34,656 nucleotides of DNA from Sedimentisphaerales bacterium (GCA_016934515.1 JAFGSR010000216.1:1-34656), one strand, 5' to 3'. Positions 25,354 to 34,287 are shown, counted from the stretch's first letter. Numbers and translations: made by a program. Notes: generated by a model from the letters alone, not told the origin.

Positions 25354-26760
25354 TCAATCAAGCACCACCTGCTCGCGATATTCAGGCACGTATGTTTCCC
25401 ATTTGATTCTCTCGTCCAAAAATCCCTTAAAGCTCTTCGCCGCGTCAGCTTCGCCGTGCGTGATGAAAACCTTTTTCGGATGATTCTTTATCGAACTCAG
25501 CCACGTAAATATTTCATTCCGGTCCGCATGCGCCGAGAACCCTCTAATCCGCGCCACCCGCGCCTTGATCGGGTATTTCTGTCCCAAAATCCGCACCTCC
25601 TCCGGCCCATCCAGAATCGTCCGCCCCAGCGTCCCCACCGCCTGATAACCCACAAACAACAACGTGCTTTCCGGCCGCGCAATATTATTCACCAGATGAT
25701 GCTTAATCCGACCGCCCGTACACATTCCCGAACCGGCAATTATCATTATCGTGCCGCGGACACTGTTGATTGCTTTCGATTCCGTCGTCGAAACCGTCAT
25801 ATTCAACCCCGGAAAATCAAACGGCGACTTATTCCGCCCCAGCATCTCGATCATTTCCTCGTCGTACATCTCCGGGTGCCTCTTAAAAATCTCCGTTACC
25901 CGTATCGCCATCGGACTATCCAGGCACGTCATAATCGGCTCGATCCGTTTCTCATCCAGCAGCTCGTTCAGATAATACAGCAGCTCCTGCGACCGCTCAA
26001 TCGCAAAACTCGGCACACAAATATTGCCCCCCGCCTCCCGCGTCGAATTCACCACCTCCGCCAGCGAATCCTTCACATCCTCAACCGGTTCATGGTCCCG
26101 ATCCCCGTAAGTCGATTCCACCAGAATATAGTCCGCATGTTCGAACGAAGACGGGTCCTGAATAATCGGCTTGTTCTTCCGCCCGATATCACCCGAAAAC
26201 AAAATCGTCCGTTTCTCACCCGCGCTGTTGACCTTCAACTTAATCATCGCCGAGCCTAATATGTGCCCCGCATCATAAAAAGTCGCTCTCATCCCCGCCG
26301 CCACCTCAACCGGCGTCTCATAATCCACCCCCACAAACAACGTGTTGCAATTCTCCGCATCCTCCACCTTATACAACGGCTCTTCCGGAAACGCCCCCGT
26401 TCGCCCTTCCTTTTTGTGACGCTTTTTCTTATAAGCCGCGTCTTCTTCCTGCAGGTGCGCCGAATCCAGCAGCACCACCTGGGCTATTTCACTGGTAGCC
26501 GTTGTGCAGAAAATCTTCCCCTTGAAACCTTCCTTAACCAGCTTCGGCAGCAGCCCGCAATGATCCACATGCGCGTGCGTCAACAGCACCGCATCCAATT
26601 GCCCCGGCGGCAGATAAAACTCATCCCAGTTCCGCTCGCGAAACTGCCGCTCCTGATACAGCCCGCAATCCACCAACACATTCGCCCCATCCACCTGCAC
26701 CAGATAACGCGAACCCGTAACATTCTGCGCCGCTCCCAGAAAAGTTAGCTTAATTTCCAT
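25354..26760 (-). CDS. Beta-CASP metallo-beta-lactamase-fold RNA-processing hydrolase
   Basis: 468 residues from the ATG at 26760, which has GAGG about 7 bases upstream; 12 further in-frame codons upstream look non-native. Zinc site HAHVDH (62-67), later DAGHILGSA and the GHxLG His, then the beta-CASP insert and the C-terminal motif FITHGEADAA; GSGMCTGGRIKHHL is the typical beta-CASP segment. Members are single-strand RNA endo/exonucleases (CPSF73/YsgA/TTHA0252-like). It may take part in mRNA decay with PNPase. Its promoter (TTGACA-17-TAGGGT) overlaps a G-rich run. Confidence 0.92.
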   Translation of the reverse strand: MEIKLTFLGAAQNVTGSRYLVQVDGANVLVDCGLYQERQFRERNWDEFYLPPGQLDAVLLTHAHVDHCGLLPKLVKEGFKGKIFCTTATSEIAQVVLLDSAHLQEEDAAYKKKRHKKEGRTGAFPEEPLYKVEDAENCNTLFVGVDYETPVEVAAGMRATFYDAGHILGSAMIKLKVNSAGEKRTILFSGDIGRKNKPIIQDPSSFEHADYILVESTYGDRDHEPVEDVKDSLAEVVNSTREAGGNICVPSFAIERSQELLYYLNELLDEKRIEPIMTCLDSPMAIRVTEIFKRHPEMYDEEMIEMLGRNKSPFDFPGLNMTVSTTESKAINSVRGTIMIIAGSGMCTGGRIKHHLVNNIARPESTLLFVGYQAVGTLGRTILDGPEEVRILGQKYPIKARVARIRGFSAHADRNEIFTWLSSIKNHPKKVFITHGEADAAKSFKGFLDERIKWETYVPEYREQVVLD

Positions 26761-26802
26761 CTTGTTCCTCTTGTAGAATTTCTTAAATATCGACATTACC
26801 CC

Positions 26803-26834
26803 AAAACCCTACCCCATCCCCACCTTCCTGTCAA
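26803..26834 (-). promoter_or_regulatory. Promoter of the beta-CASP gene, overlapping a G-quadruplex motif
   Basis: On the minus strand TTGACA (26834-26829), exactly 17 bases, TAGGGT (26811-26806), expected start near 26799, with the ATG at 26760. Spacer and -10 contain four runs of three or more G separated by 2-4 bases, a canonical G4 pattern. Confidence 0.65.
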
Positions 26835-26914
26835 GAAACCTTTACCACCGCCGCTTTTATCGTTGACGGACGCAATAGGCTTCTAAATCCGCCCTAAGCG
26901 CGACCCTGCTGAAT

Positions 26915-29254
26915 TTAGAAATCTTCCATCGACAATTGTTTTTCTGAGTCCTTCTCTAATTCCAACATTATAGTTTCATTATGATACCGAACTTTGCACA
27001 CCTGACCAACCTTACTTTTCAGAATCGCCTTATCCAACTTGCCGGCTTTCCAGAAAATGTCCACTTCAATCCCGCCTCGAGCCCGCAGCCCTTTAACACT
27101 GCCATCTGCCCATGCCCCCGGCAGCCCCGGCAACAGATCAACCACGCCGGTGTGCGACTGCAGCAACATCTCGGCAATTCCGCTGGCCCCCCCAAAATTG
27201 CCGTCAATCTGAAATGGCGGATGAGCACAAAACAGATTCGGATACGTCCCGCCCCCGGTGTGCTCCGTTTTGGGCGAATTGGTCAGCGTCAGCAAATTAC
27301 CCAGCATCTTGTAGGCATGGTCCCCATCACGCAAACGTGCCCAAAAGTTAATCTTCCACGCCATTGACCACCCCGTGCCCCCGTCCCCACGCATCTCCAG
27401 CGATTTCCTGGCCGCGGCAAACAATTCCGGCGTCCCCTCATCCGTTATCTCATTGCCCGGATGCAATCCCCACAGATGCGAAACATGCCGATGTTTTTCC
27501 TTGGGATCGTCCTTATCTTCCAGCCATTCCTGCAACTGGCCGTATCGACCAATCTGATTAGGCGCTATCCTCGCCCGCATCGCAATCAGCCTTTCCCGGA
27601 ACTTCTCGTCCACCTGCAATATCCTGCTCGCTTCGATACAGTTGGCAAACAAATTACGGATAATCTGATGATCCATCGTCGGCGCCATAACCAATCCGCC
27701 GATTTCCGGAGAATTCGATGGCCCCGAAACCAGCCACTTCTTATCATTCCCCGGATATTCAACCAGGTAATTAACAAAAAATTCCGCCGCACCCTTCATT
27801 ACCGGGTACGCATCCTTCTCCAGATATTCACGATCCAGCGTAAACTGATAATGCCACCACAAATGCTGACACAGCCACGCTCCACCCGTTACCCATATCC
27901 CATGATTCGCCGCGTTTATCGGTGCCGTACCCCGCCAGCCGTCGGTGTTATGATGCAGCACCCACCCCGGACAGTCATAAAATGTTTTCGCCGTAACTGC
28001 ACCCGTTTGCGAACATTCCTTAATCATCCGCAACAACGGCTCATGACATTCGGACAGATTCGTAATCTCCGTCGGCCAGTAGTTCATCTCCGTATTAATA
28101 TTCACCGTATATTTAGCCCCCCACGGCGGCTGTAACTTTTCATTCCATATCCCTTGCAGAGTTGCCGGCTGCGCACCTTCACGGCTGGATGATATCATTA
28201 AATATCGACCGAACTGGAAATACAACGCCGCCAGATGTGGATCGTTACCTTGCTTGTATTCCAGCACCCGTATGTCCGTTTCCTTCAATGCCGCATCCGT
28301 CACCCCCAAATCAATCTCAACCCTCCCGAACAGCTTCTGATAATCCTCCAGATGTCTCTGCTTCAACTGCTCAAACGAATATCGCATCCCCGGCAACAGC
28401 AGCTCCGCACACTTCACCGACGGATTCCCCGAAATGTCCCGAAAATTTTTATAACTCGATGCCCCCACCAGACGCAACGTCACCGCGTCCGCATCCTGAA
28501 CACTGATCCCCTCCTCGGTAACACTCTTTTTACCGCCCTCTGCTTCAACGTGCAGCCGAGCCTCGAACCGCACCCGGCCCTCAATATCATTTTCATAAGG
28601 CTCCGTAATCTGCCCTCGCAACCCCAGCGTACTATCCGAAATCTTAAACTGCATCGCCTGCTTATGCGGACTCGTCAAACGCGCCCGAAAATTAACCTGC
28701 CCTCCCTTGTCCGCCGCGATACGAATCACGATCACCTTATCCGGATAACTCGCAAACGCCTGCCGCGTATAAGTCACCTCGCCAACCTTATATTGCACCC
28801 CAGCTATCGCCTGCTCCAGATCGAGCGTCCGTTTGTATTCCGTCACCTGCTCCTGTCCGGGAAACTCCAATATAATATTCCCGAACGGCTGATAAGCACA
28901 CTGCCGCAGCGGCACGCTCATAAACTCTTTCATAGCCAACTGATCCGCTTCCCGCTGCTTACCTTCGAACAACAGCTTTCTTATTTCCCCCAAATGCTCC
29001 GCCGCCCCCGGATGCTGATAATCTATCGGATACCCGCACCAAAGCGTATCTTCATTAAACTGAATCGTTTCTTCGCCTGCCCCGCCATAAATCATCGCCC
29101 CCATCGATCCATTCCCAATCGGCAACGCCTCCTGCCACTGACTCGCCTCACTCGAATACCACAAAACATTCCGCCCCAACTGCACCTCGGCACTCGCCCA
29201 CGAAACCACCACCACACACCAAACGCACAACAAAAAACCCATCAACCTCTTCAT
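26915..29254 (-). CDS. Secreted GH95 alpha-L-fucosidase
   Basis: 779 residues. Sec signal peptide [22 protein letters not shown], then the GH95 catalytic domain: [18 protein letters not shown], the substrate loop [24 protein letters not shown] with Asn385 and Asn387, [10 protein letters not shown] with Glu517, and [17 protein letters not shown] with Asp684. These match the catalytic residues of B. bifidum AfcA (Asn421, Asn423, Glu566, Asp766). It hydrolyses alpha-1,2-linked L-fucose by inversion; some GH95 members prefer L-galactose. Likely periplasmic or outer-membrane. With the CBM9-like lipoprotein upstream it suggests use of fucosylated algal or animal polysaccharide. No sulfatase or fucose pathway gene is in the window. 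Confidence 0.95.
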   Translation of the reverse strand: MKRLMGFLLCVWCVVVVSWASAEVQLGRNVLWYSSEASQWQEALPIGNGSMGAMIYGGAGEETIQFNEDTLWCGYPIDYQHPGAAEHLGEIRKLLFEGKQREADQLAMKEFMSVPLRQCAYQPFGNIILEFPGQEQVTEYKRTLDLEQAIAGVQYKVGEVTYTRQAFASYPDKVIVIRIAADKGGQVNFRARLTSPHKQAMQFKISDSTLGLRGQITEPYENDIEGRVRFEARLHVEAEGGKKSVTEEGISVQDADAVTLRLVGASSYKNFRDISGNPSVKCAELLLPGMRYSFEQLKQRHLEDYQKLFGRVEIDLGVTDAALKETDIRVLEYKQGNDPHLAALYFQFGRYLMISSSREGAQPATLQGIWNEKLQPPWGAKYTVNINTEMNYWPTEITNLSECHEPLLRMIKECSQTGAVTAKTFYDCPGWVLHHNTDGWRGTAPINAANHGIWVTGGAWLCQHLWWHYQFTLDREYLEKDAYPVMKGAAEFFVNYLVEYPGNDKKWLVSGPSNSPEIGGLVMAPTMDHQIIRNLFANCIEASRILQVDEKFRERLIAMRARIAPNQIGRYGQLQEWLEDKDDPKEKHRHVSHLWGLHPGNEITDEGTPELFAAARKSLEMRGDGGTGWSMAWKINFWARLRDGDHAYKMLGNLLTLTNSPKTEHTGGGTYPNLFCAHPPFQIDGNFGGASGIAEMLLQSHTGVVDLLPGLPGAWADGSVKGLRARGGIEVDIFWKAGKLDKAILKSKVGQVCKVRYHNETIMLELEKDSEKQLSMEDF

Positions 29255-29410
29255 AATATTATTCTTCCACTTCTTGTTTTTTATACGTGATTTTTATTTT
29301 ACCTTACTATAAATCGCTATGTTTCAATAACTTATATTGCTTTCAGAAGCAGGTAAATTCGCCTGCCAGTTAATATATTTTGTGTTTTTGCAACAGAGAA
29401 TCTTGACTTT

Positions 29411-29438
29411 ACCTAAAATCTAGCACCTAGAACCTACT
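29411..29438. repeat. Heptad array near the fucosidase promoter region
   Basis: Four 7-base units: ACCTAAA, ATCTAGC, ACCTAGA, ACCTACT. Confidence 0.6.
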
Positions 29439-29459
29439 AAATCCGCGTTTCAAATTCTT

Positions 29460-29486
29460 CTTGGCGCCTTTGCGTCTTTGCGTGAG
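29460..29486. repeat. Octad array (CTTTGCGT)
   Basis: Three 8-base units, CTTGGCGC, CTTTGCGT, CTTTGCGT, then GAG. A different period from the heptad arrays 20 bases away. Confidence 0.6.
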
Positions 29487-29518
29487 ATATTTTGTTTGCA
29501 GCTAGACCGCCCTGAGAT

Positions 29519-30298
29519 TCATTCTATATCCGTCTGTTTTTCGAGACAAAAAACTCCCATAGCAGACGGCACATGAAAATCCGGCTCGGTAGTAGCTGGA
29601 TCCACCCAACTCATCCAATGCTCCTCGGGTTTCGGCCCCCCTGTGCTTTTAAATTCAGCACGAAACAAACCTGTCCGTATCCAACCGTCCGGTGCATTAT
29701 TCATCAGCCCCAGTGCTTCCAGCGTCTCGATTGGAAGGGCTGCTTCGACAATGTAGCCCTTCTCAAAAATAGATGCCGCTGTAATTAAGCCGGGGCACGT
29801 CCATCCGTGATCGAATTTTCTGTAATAGCTTGCTCTGTAGTCATTAACCCTGCCCAGAGGATCAATCTCTAAGCAGTAGTAGTTTTTCATCGAATCATCG
29901 CAAGCCAGAAAAATCTCCACCCGGTCTTCAAACGAAACTTTTCTCTCGGAATCGAAATTTTCTACCGTAACTATATCCGTATCATAGACCAGAAATGAAA
30001 AATATAAAGTCCGCCCATCGCAAAACGAACGAAACTCCGTAACCGCTGCAATCGTGTTTTCCCAGGGAAAGAAAAAGTCCTTAGTCAAACTCGCTTCAGC
30101 CCATACCGCCTCACTCAATTGCCCGTCGATAACTACTGACCCCGCATCTTCGTAATTGACGCGAAATACCTTTCCCTTCGGAACGGAAACAGCACAGCCG
30201 CCCGTAAACCACACAACCAAAATAATAACCGATACGAACTGTCTCTTAAGTGAAATATTACCCGCCCCTGCCTTTCTCCCAATATTAGCATTACTCAT
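29519..30298 (-). CDS. Lipoprotein with CBM9-like carbohydrate-binding domain
   Basis: 259 residues from the ATG at 30298 (GGA about 6 bases upstream); a start 10 codons earlier at 30328 is less likely. The N-terminus is basic, then hydrophobic, then FTGGC, a lipobox, so it should be lipid-anchored. The domain (about 45-250) has the CBM9 pattern: VVIDGQLSEAVWAEA, TLYFSFLVYDTDIV, FEDRVEIFLACD, YYCLEIDPLGRVNDYRA and a late W near the end. CBM9-like modules bind reducing-end or acetylated sugars. It sits upstream of the fucosidase on the same strand, but 230 bases of repeats separate the two, so an operon is uncertain. Confidence 0.8.
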   Translation of the reverse strand: MSNANIGRKAGAGNISLKRQFVSVIILVVWFTGGCAVSVPKGKVFRVNYEDAGSVVIDGQLSEAVWAEASLTKDFFFPWENTIAAVTEFRSFCDGRTLYFSFLVYDTDIVTVENFDSERKVSFEDRVEIFLACDDSMKNYYCLEIDPLGRVNDYRASYYRKFDHGWTCPGLITAASIFEKGYIVEAALPIETLEALGLMNNAPDGWIRTGLFRAEFKSTGGPKPEEHWMSWVDPATTEPDFHVPSAMGVFCLEKQTDIE

Positions 30299-30405
30299 AA
30301 AATCCTGACCCTCTCCCCTCTCGAGCATGTCTTCCCTTCAACCATCACCCCGTCATCTCGCAATAACCACCGCATCCCACAAAACCACCCAAACCCTATA
30401 TGCTA

Positions 30406-30458
30406 ACATGGGACCTTCTATTAAATCAACCACTGCCCAACAGCACCTCAAAAATCCG
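30406..30458 (+). repeat. Interspersed repeat, copy 1 (ACATGGG..CTTCTATT)
   Basis: The same roughly 53-base sequence occurs at 33741-33793, with a shorter, more diverged copy near 33466. An ACCACCGCATCCCA block precedes copies at 30366 and 33401. Confidence 0.65.
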
Positions 30459-30470
30459 CAAAAAACTTGC

Positions 30471-30492
30471 CCTGCACTTCACGTAGTGCAGG
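30471..30492. repeat. Palindrome CCTGCACT..AGTGCAGG
   Basis: Perfect 8-bp arms (30471-30478 and 30485-30492) around TCACGT. It leads straight into a period-10 array. Confidence 0.6.
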
Positions 30493-30493
30493 A

Positions 30494-30523
30494 TCCGCGT
30501 TTATCCGCGTTCATCTGCGGTTC
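30494..30523. repeat. Decad array (TCCGCGTTTA type)
   Basis: Three 10-base units: TCCGCGTTTA, TCCGCGTTCA, TCTGCGGTTC. Related in period and composition to the array at 33581-33666. Confidence 0.65.
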
Positions 30524-30535
30524 CATCTCTTAAAC

Positions 30536-30563
30536 ATTCAAAATCCAAAATTCAACATCTCTT
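30536..30563. repeat. Heptad array (ATTCAAA type)
   Basis: Units ATTCAAA, ATCCAAA, ATTCAAC, ATCTCTT at strict 7-base spacing. Confidence 0.5.
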
Positions 30564-30573
30564 TGTTAACCCC

Positions 30574-30606
30574 CAAAACCCTACCCCAACCCATCACTCC
30601 TGTCAA
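30574..30606 (-). promoter_or_regulatory. Second promoter of TTGACA-17-TAGGGT type with G4 motif
   Basis: On the minus strand TTGACA (30606-30601), 17 bases, TAGGGT (30583-30578), then TTTTGGGG. It is nearly identical in layout to the beta-CASP promoter but differs in the spacer. The nearest minus gene (CBM9-like) starts 280 bases away, so it may be a displaced repeat copy. Confidence 0.45.
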
Positions 30607-30656
30607 GAAATGTTTACACCACCGCGGTTAATGAAAATCCCGGAAAGAATCCTGGC

Positions 30657-30919
30657 TGTTTCAATGGCAAATTCCGTGCCGTGTATCTCAATGAGAACTG
30701 GTTCTTGTCCCTGGCGGAAGCTCGTGTTAAGATAGAGCAGTGGCGAGACGATTACAACCCACGTCGTCCGCATAGTTCACTGGGTAATCTGGCCCCGATG
30801 AAATTTGCGGATCGTTGTTTTACTTCCGCTTCGGTTACACCCTCGCTCCATGAATACAGCAATGCAATATGAAGCTTTAAATTCGCATAAAGATTGGACC
30901 AGGTATTGAGCGCAGGTCA
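30657..30919 (+). mobile_element. IS3-family remnant: transposase C-terminus and right end
   Basis: The frame reads CFNGKFRAVYLNENWFLSL, then EARVKIEQWRDDYNPRRPHS and SLGNLAPMKFADRC, the end of the IS3 OrfB integrase domain, with the final catalytic Glu helix visible (about 60 residues); upstream of FNGK homology is lost, so only the last part of the transposase survives. The stop is at 30870-30872. Downstream, 30911-30919 ends GCAGGTCA, which in reverse is TGACCTGC, the usual start of IS3-family terminal inverted repeats. No left end is seen. An old, inactive insertion. Confidence 0.8.
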
Positions 30920-31054
30920 ATTTGGTGTTTTAATAAATGAGAAGTTCAGTAGTGTGGTTGAACTGTTACATACTTTTGTTTACGGAAATCCTATGAAACT
31001 CAGCTAGCCAAGGAGCTATATCGCTACTGGGATTATGATTCATATTTATTCCCA

Positions 31055-31082
31055 TTGAACGGTTACGTAATTTGACTAATAG
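31055..31082 (+). promoter_or_regulatory. Promoter of the MFS-HEAT gene, near-leaderless
   Basis: TTGAAC (31055-31060), 16 bases, TAATAG (31077-31082), expected start about 31089, 4 bases before the ATG at 31093. There is no Shine-Dalgarno. Confidence 0.4.
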
Positions 31083-31092
31083 TGTGATATCG

Positions 31093-33339
31093 ATGTCCGA
31101 ACTAACCAACCTGGAAAAAATCAGACGTTTGCCCTGGCAGATAGCCGGGAATGGTTTTAACATAATTTTCTGGCTGACTGCCGCTGCCGGCTCCGTTTTC
31201 ATACTCTTTCTTGACGAACTCGGACTCGATAAGGCCAGGATAGGATTGCTGCTCTCGCTTCTGCCGTTTTGCGGTATCTCGGCTGTCTTCACCGCTCCCT
31301 ATGTCGCCCGCTTCGGGCTTAAACGGGTATTTCTGATTTTCTTTGGAGTAAGAAAAATCTTTGCCGCCGGTCTTCTTTTGGTTCCCCTGGTCATAAAGAA
31401 CTTTGGCATGGAAACCGGTTACCTATGGGTTGTCTGCTGTGTGTTCGGCTTTGCGATATGCCGTGCAATTTCTGAAACCGCCATGTATCCCTGGGCACAA
31501 GAAATGATACCTGACAATATCAGAGGTAAATTCAGTGCCACTTCCAGCATAGTCAACCAGCTTCTGGCAATCGCCACCGTAGCTGTCTCCGGCTATATAA
31601 TCGGTCATTACCAGGGTATAAATAAATACATGTTTATAATCGGTGGCGGTATAGTTGCCGGCGTATTGGCTGTTTATTGTTTTTGCTATGTTCCTGGAGG
31701 ACAGGCAGTCCGTCAATCTACTGCAAATGGTACGCACTTTCGGGAAATGCTATCGTCCCTTAAAGATGTCAATTTCAGAAATTTTATGTTGGGTCTCTCG
31801 CTGGTAACCATCGGTATCGGTGCTTTAGCGGCATTTATCCCGCTCTACATGAAAGAACAAGTCGGGCTTTCGTCTATGTTAGTGGTTTGGCTGGATATGG
31901 GCACCTATTTTGGGGCATTGCTGTCAAGCTTTATTTGGGGATGGGCTGCCGATCGGTATGGTTCAAAACCTATTATGCTCTCCGGGGCGGTTTTAATGCT
32001 GCCTCTTCCTCTGCTGTGCTTTATTATGCCCAGACACAGCGATGCCAGTGTTGAGGTTGCACTTACCATTACTTTTATATTAGGGATTTCAAGTACCGCC
32101 TGGGCCATAGGAATGGGGAGATACCTGTTTGTAAACGCCGTACCTGCCCAGCGGAAAACTGCCTACATGGCCGTTTTTTATGCCGGCGTGGGTCTTGTCG
32201 GCGGAATGGCTCCTTTGCTCGCCGGTTATCTGCTAAAATCCGCCGCTTCCCTTGATGCCGCTTTTCTTATTTTCAAAATAGATGCCTATACTCCATTGTT
32301 TATGTTCTCGGCGTTTGTATTATCTGCCGGGATATTCGTCCTGAACCGCACCCGTTCGGGGGGAGCGATGACTACGCTTAAATTTTTCGGATTGCTTCTT
32401 CAGGGCAATCCTGTCCTGGCCGTGGGTTCTTTATTCCGATATTATCACACACCAGATGAGAACGGCAGAGTTTCTATTACTCAACGGCTTGGGCTTGCGA
32501 AAAACCGGATTTGTAATTACGAACTTATTGAAGCTTTGAATGACCCTAGTTACAATGTCCGTTATGAAGCCATAATCGCCGTGGCAAACAGCAGACCGGA
32601 TCCGGAATTGATAGATGCTCTTATTCTCGTATTAGGAGGGGATGAACCGGATCTTACCTTGAGCGCCGCCTGGGCACTCGGAAAAATGGGCGACAAGAGC
32701 GCGGTCTTTGCTCTTCGCGAAACTCTTCTTTCAGAATATACTCTGCTCCGTGCCAGAAGTGCCCGCGCTCTGGCAACTCTTGGTGATACCGAAAGCATCT
32801 CTGTATTACTTGATTTTTTCAGAAAGGAAACTGATCCTGGCGTGAGAATTGCTTATGCTCAAAGCCTTGGGAAAATGCATTGCGGCGAAGCCCTGACCGA
32901 GATGTTACCTTTCCTTGCTTCACTTGAAAATAACTCACTTCGTTCAGAAATGGCCCTGGCCCTGGCGCGAATTATTGGCAACGAACCTCACTATATTTCA
33001 CTTTGGCGACAACTCAAAAATGACCACGATACCGCAACCGCTATGATAATCCTTTCTCTTAAAAGTGGTTTGACCAACCTGAACGTTAATACTGTCGAGT
33101 TGAAAACTATGGCAGATAATGCTTCTGCTGCTTTTGCTCATGGCCACGCTGAAGAAGGAGCCTTCCTGCTGGCCGACTTGGTCGCTGCCATCTCGCTTAC
33201 GGCTACCAGCAAACCGGTAGCCATAATACTTTCCGAATGCGCCACGCGACTCAAAGAATTTGGCGCCAAAAGAGATGAGTACATCCTGCTCGCCCTGCAC
33301 GCCGCTAAAGCTGCAATGAATCCAAATTATACGGATTAG
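31093..33339 (+). CDS. MFS transporter fused to HEAT-repeat domain
   Basis: 748 residues from the ATG at 31093 (a TTG 7 codons earlier is in frame). The first roughly 415 residues form a 12-helix major facilitator with the RFGLKR and DRYGSKP loops between helices 2/3 and 8/9, both in MFS style. From about 450 the protein turns into cytoplasmic alpha-helical repeats: YNVRYEAIIAVANSRPD, LTLSAAWALGKMGD, LRARSARALATLGD, VRIAYAQSLGKMH, which are HEAT/PBS-lyase-like units of about 30 residues. HEAT units normally bind proteins, so this is either a regulated transporter or a scaffold. The substrate is unknown. Codon use is more AT-rich than in the pyr genes; an IS remnant and repeats flank it, which fits acquisition. 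Confidence 0.88.
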   Translation: MSELTNLEKIRRLPWQIAGNGFNIIFWLTAAAGSVFILFLDELGLDKARIGLLLSLLPFCGISAVFTAPYVARFGLKRVFLIFFGVRKIFAAGLLLVPLVIKNFGMETGYLWVVCCVFGFAICRAISETAMYPWAQEMIPDNIRGKFSATSSIVNQLLAIATVAVSGYIIGHYQGINKYMFIIGGGIVAGVLAVYCFCYVPGGQAVRQSTANGTHFREMLSSLKDVNFRNFMLGLSLVTIGIGALAAFIPLYMKEQVGLSSMLVVWLDMGTYFGALLSSFIWGWAADRYGSKPIMLSGAVLMLPLPLLCFIMPRHSDASVEVALTITFILGISSTAWAIGMGRYLFVNAVPAQRKTAYMAVFYAGVGLVGGMAPLLAGYLLKSAASLDAAFLIFKIDAYTPLFMFSAFVLSAGIFVLNRTRSGGAMTTLKFFGLLLQGNPVLAVGSLFRYYHTPDENGRVSITQRLGLAKNRICNYELIEALNDPSYNVRYEAIIAVANSRPDPELIDALILVLGGDEPDLTLSAAWALGKMGDKSAVFALRETLLSEYTLLRARSARALATLGDTESISVLLDFFRKETDPGVRIAYAQSLGKMHCGEALTEMLPFLASLENNSLRSEMALALARIIGNEPHYISLWRQLKNDHDTATAMIILSLKSGLTNLNVNTVELKTMADNASAAFAHGHAEEGAFLLADLVAAISLTATSKPVAIILSECATRLKEFGAKRDEYILLALHAAKAAMNPNYTD

Positions 33340-33345
33340 AATTGC

Positions 33346-33374
33346 AGGGTGGGTAACTTGTTACCCACGCGGTT
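33346..33374 (-). repeat. 29-bp palindromic repeat, copy B (inverted)
   Basis: Identical over 29 bases to the reverse complement of 1766-1794; the palindrome core is GTGGGTAAC/GTTACCCAC. It begins 7 bases after the MFS-HEAT stop. Confidence 0.85.
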
Positions 33375-33522
33375 CTCTGGAGTTCTCTGCCCTCCCAAAA
33401 ACCACCGCATCCCAAAAAACCAATCCTAGCCCCCTCCGCCAGGCGGGGGTAATTCCCACGTAGAAACATGGAGTCTTCTGTACCCCGCCCCCCCGCCCTC
33501 TCTCCGACATCTTGTCTTCACC

Positions 33523-33564
33523 CTTCTGACTTCTGACCTCTGACTTCTGACCTCAGGCTTTCTT
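33523..33564. repeat. Heptad array (CTTCTGA type)
   Basis: Six 7-base units: CTTCTGA three times, CCTCTGA, CCTCAGG, CTTTCTT. Confidence 0.75.
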
Positions 33565-33580
33565 ACACTCCACCCACCAT

Positions 33581-33666
33581 CCCGTGCCTATCCGTGTGCC
33601 CGCCCGTGTCCGCCCGTGCCTGTCCGTGTCTGTCCGTGTTTGTCCGTGTTTGTCCGTGTATCCGCC
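33581..33666. repeat. Decad array (TTTGTCCGTG type)
   Basis: Successive blocks end in CCGTG at 10-base spacing (one block of 12): units CCTATCCGTG, TCCGCCCGTG, CCTGTCCGTG, TCTGTCCGTG and TTTGTCCGTG twice. It is close to a whole number of DNA turns. Confidence 0.75.
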
Positions 33667-33728
33667 ATTTCTCAATAACATTAATCGCTGCAATCCCCAA
33701 CCAACCAAAATCTCACTCCCCACCCGAG

Positions 33729-33793
33729 CCCCATGTGGAAACATGGGGTCTTCTATTCAATTAACCGCCGCGAAGACGCACCTTAAAAACTGA
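33729..33793 (+). repeat. Interspersed repeat, copy 2, with 8-bp palindrome
   Basis: CCCCATGT (33729-33736), GGAA, ACATGGGG (33741-33748) form a perfect hairpin; the 53 bases from 33741 resemble copy 1 at 30406. Confidence 0.65.
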
Positions 33794-33799
33794 GGTGGT

Positions 33800-33851
33800 A
33801 TGGGCATCTTGCCCATGATTAATTCCCCCGTACCGCCGTCGTCTCGCCGGC
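33800..33851. repeat. Hairpin and relative of the pcm-leader element
   Basis: ATGGGCA (33800-33806), TCT, TGCCCAT (33810-33816) is a perfect hairpin. The 22 bases at 33830-33851 match 20 of 22 bases of 4971-4992. Confidence 0.6.
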
Positions 33852-33933
33852 ACTCTTAAATTCCACCACCGAAACACATCACTTTTTAACATTGTCCGCT
33901 ACTTAACCAGCTTCCGCTAACATCCTCATTCCA

Positions 33934-34014
33934 GCCCCAACGGGGCGCAATAGACCAGCCCAGGGCATCGCCCTGGGTAAACACGAACAAACCTTTCCCC
34001 AGCCCTGAAGGGGC
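33934..34014. repeat. Triple-hairpin extragenic palindromic element
   Basis: Three perfect short hairpins in 81 bases: GCCCC-AAC-GGGGC (33934-33946), CCCAGGGC-ATC-GCCCTGGG (33959-33977) and GCCC-TGAAG-GGGC (34002-34014), separated by AT-rich spacers. The layout resembles mosaic extragenic palindromes common in Planctomycetota and Bacteroidota. Confidence 0.7.
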
Positions 34015-34091
34015 GAAATAACTGATTTTTATTATTCCCAACACCACCACCCCAAACACCTTACCAGGATTTTCCACCCCAAAAAACCCCC

Positions 34092-34120
34092 TTGACTTTC
34101 ACACCAAAACCAGCTATTCT
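34092..34120 (+). promoter_or_regulatory. Sigma-70-type promoter for the last gene
   Basis: TTGACT (34092-34097) and TATTCT (34115-34120) are exactly 17 bases apart, giving a start near 34127 and a leader of about 160 bases carrying three hairpins. Confidence 0.6.
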
Positions 34121-34167
34121 AATCCCATAAATCGACTTATCCCTGTTTTCTAACCAGACTGTTGGAC

Positions 34168-34269
34168 GGGGCTTGCCCCACCGATTATTCGCTAGAGCGA
34201 TAGTGTGGGCAACTCGTTACGCACACAGTGTTTTAATGCTGGCGAAGCGTAGGGCGGGCCGTGCCCGCC
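34168..34269. repeat. Hairpins and degenerate 20-bp palindrome in the leader
   Basis: GGGG-CTTG-CCCC (34168-34179), a 20-base diverged copy (3 changes) of the 29-bp palindrome core (34205-34224), and GGCGGGC/GCCCGCC (34253-34259 and 34263-34269), the last only 18 bases before the start codon. Confidence 0.6.
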
Positions 34270-34287
34270 TTCTTCCTGGATAATAGT

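Noticed and set aside
25327..26259. 310-aa plus-strand frame opposite the beta-CASP gene
   Set aside because: Shadow frame; no family features.
28235..29290. 351-aa plus-strand frame opposite the fucosidase
   Set aside because: Shadow frame with Arg/Pro-rich, low-complexity protein.
33581..33666. Possible CRISPR array
   Set aside because: Units are 10 bases with no spacers and no cas genes nearby.
33553..33744. Minus-strand 63-aa frame through the decad array
   Set aside because: Encoded by the tandem repeat (TDKHGQTRTDTDRHG type), not a plausible gene.
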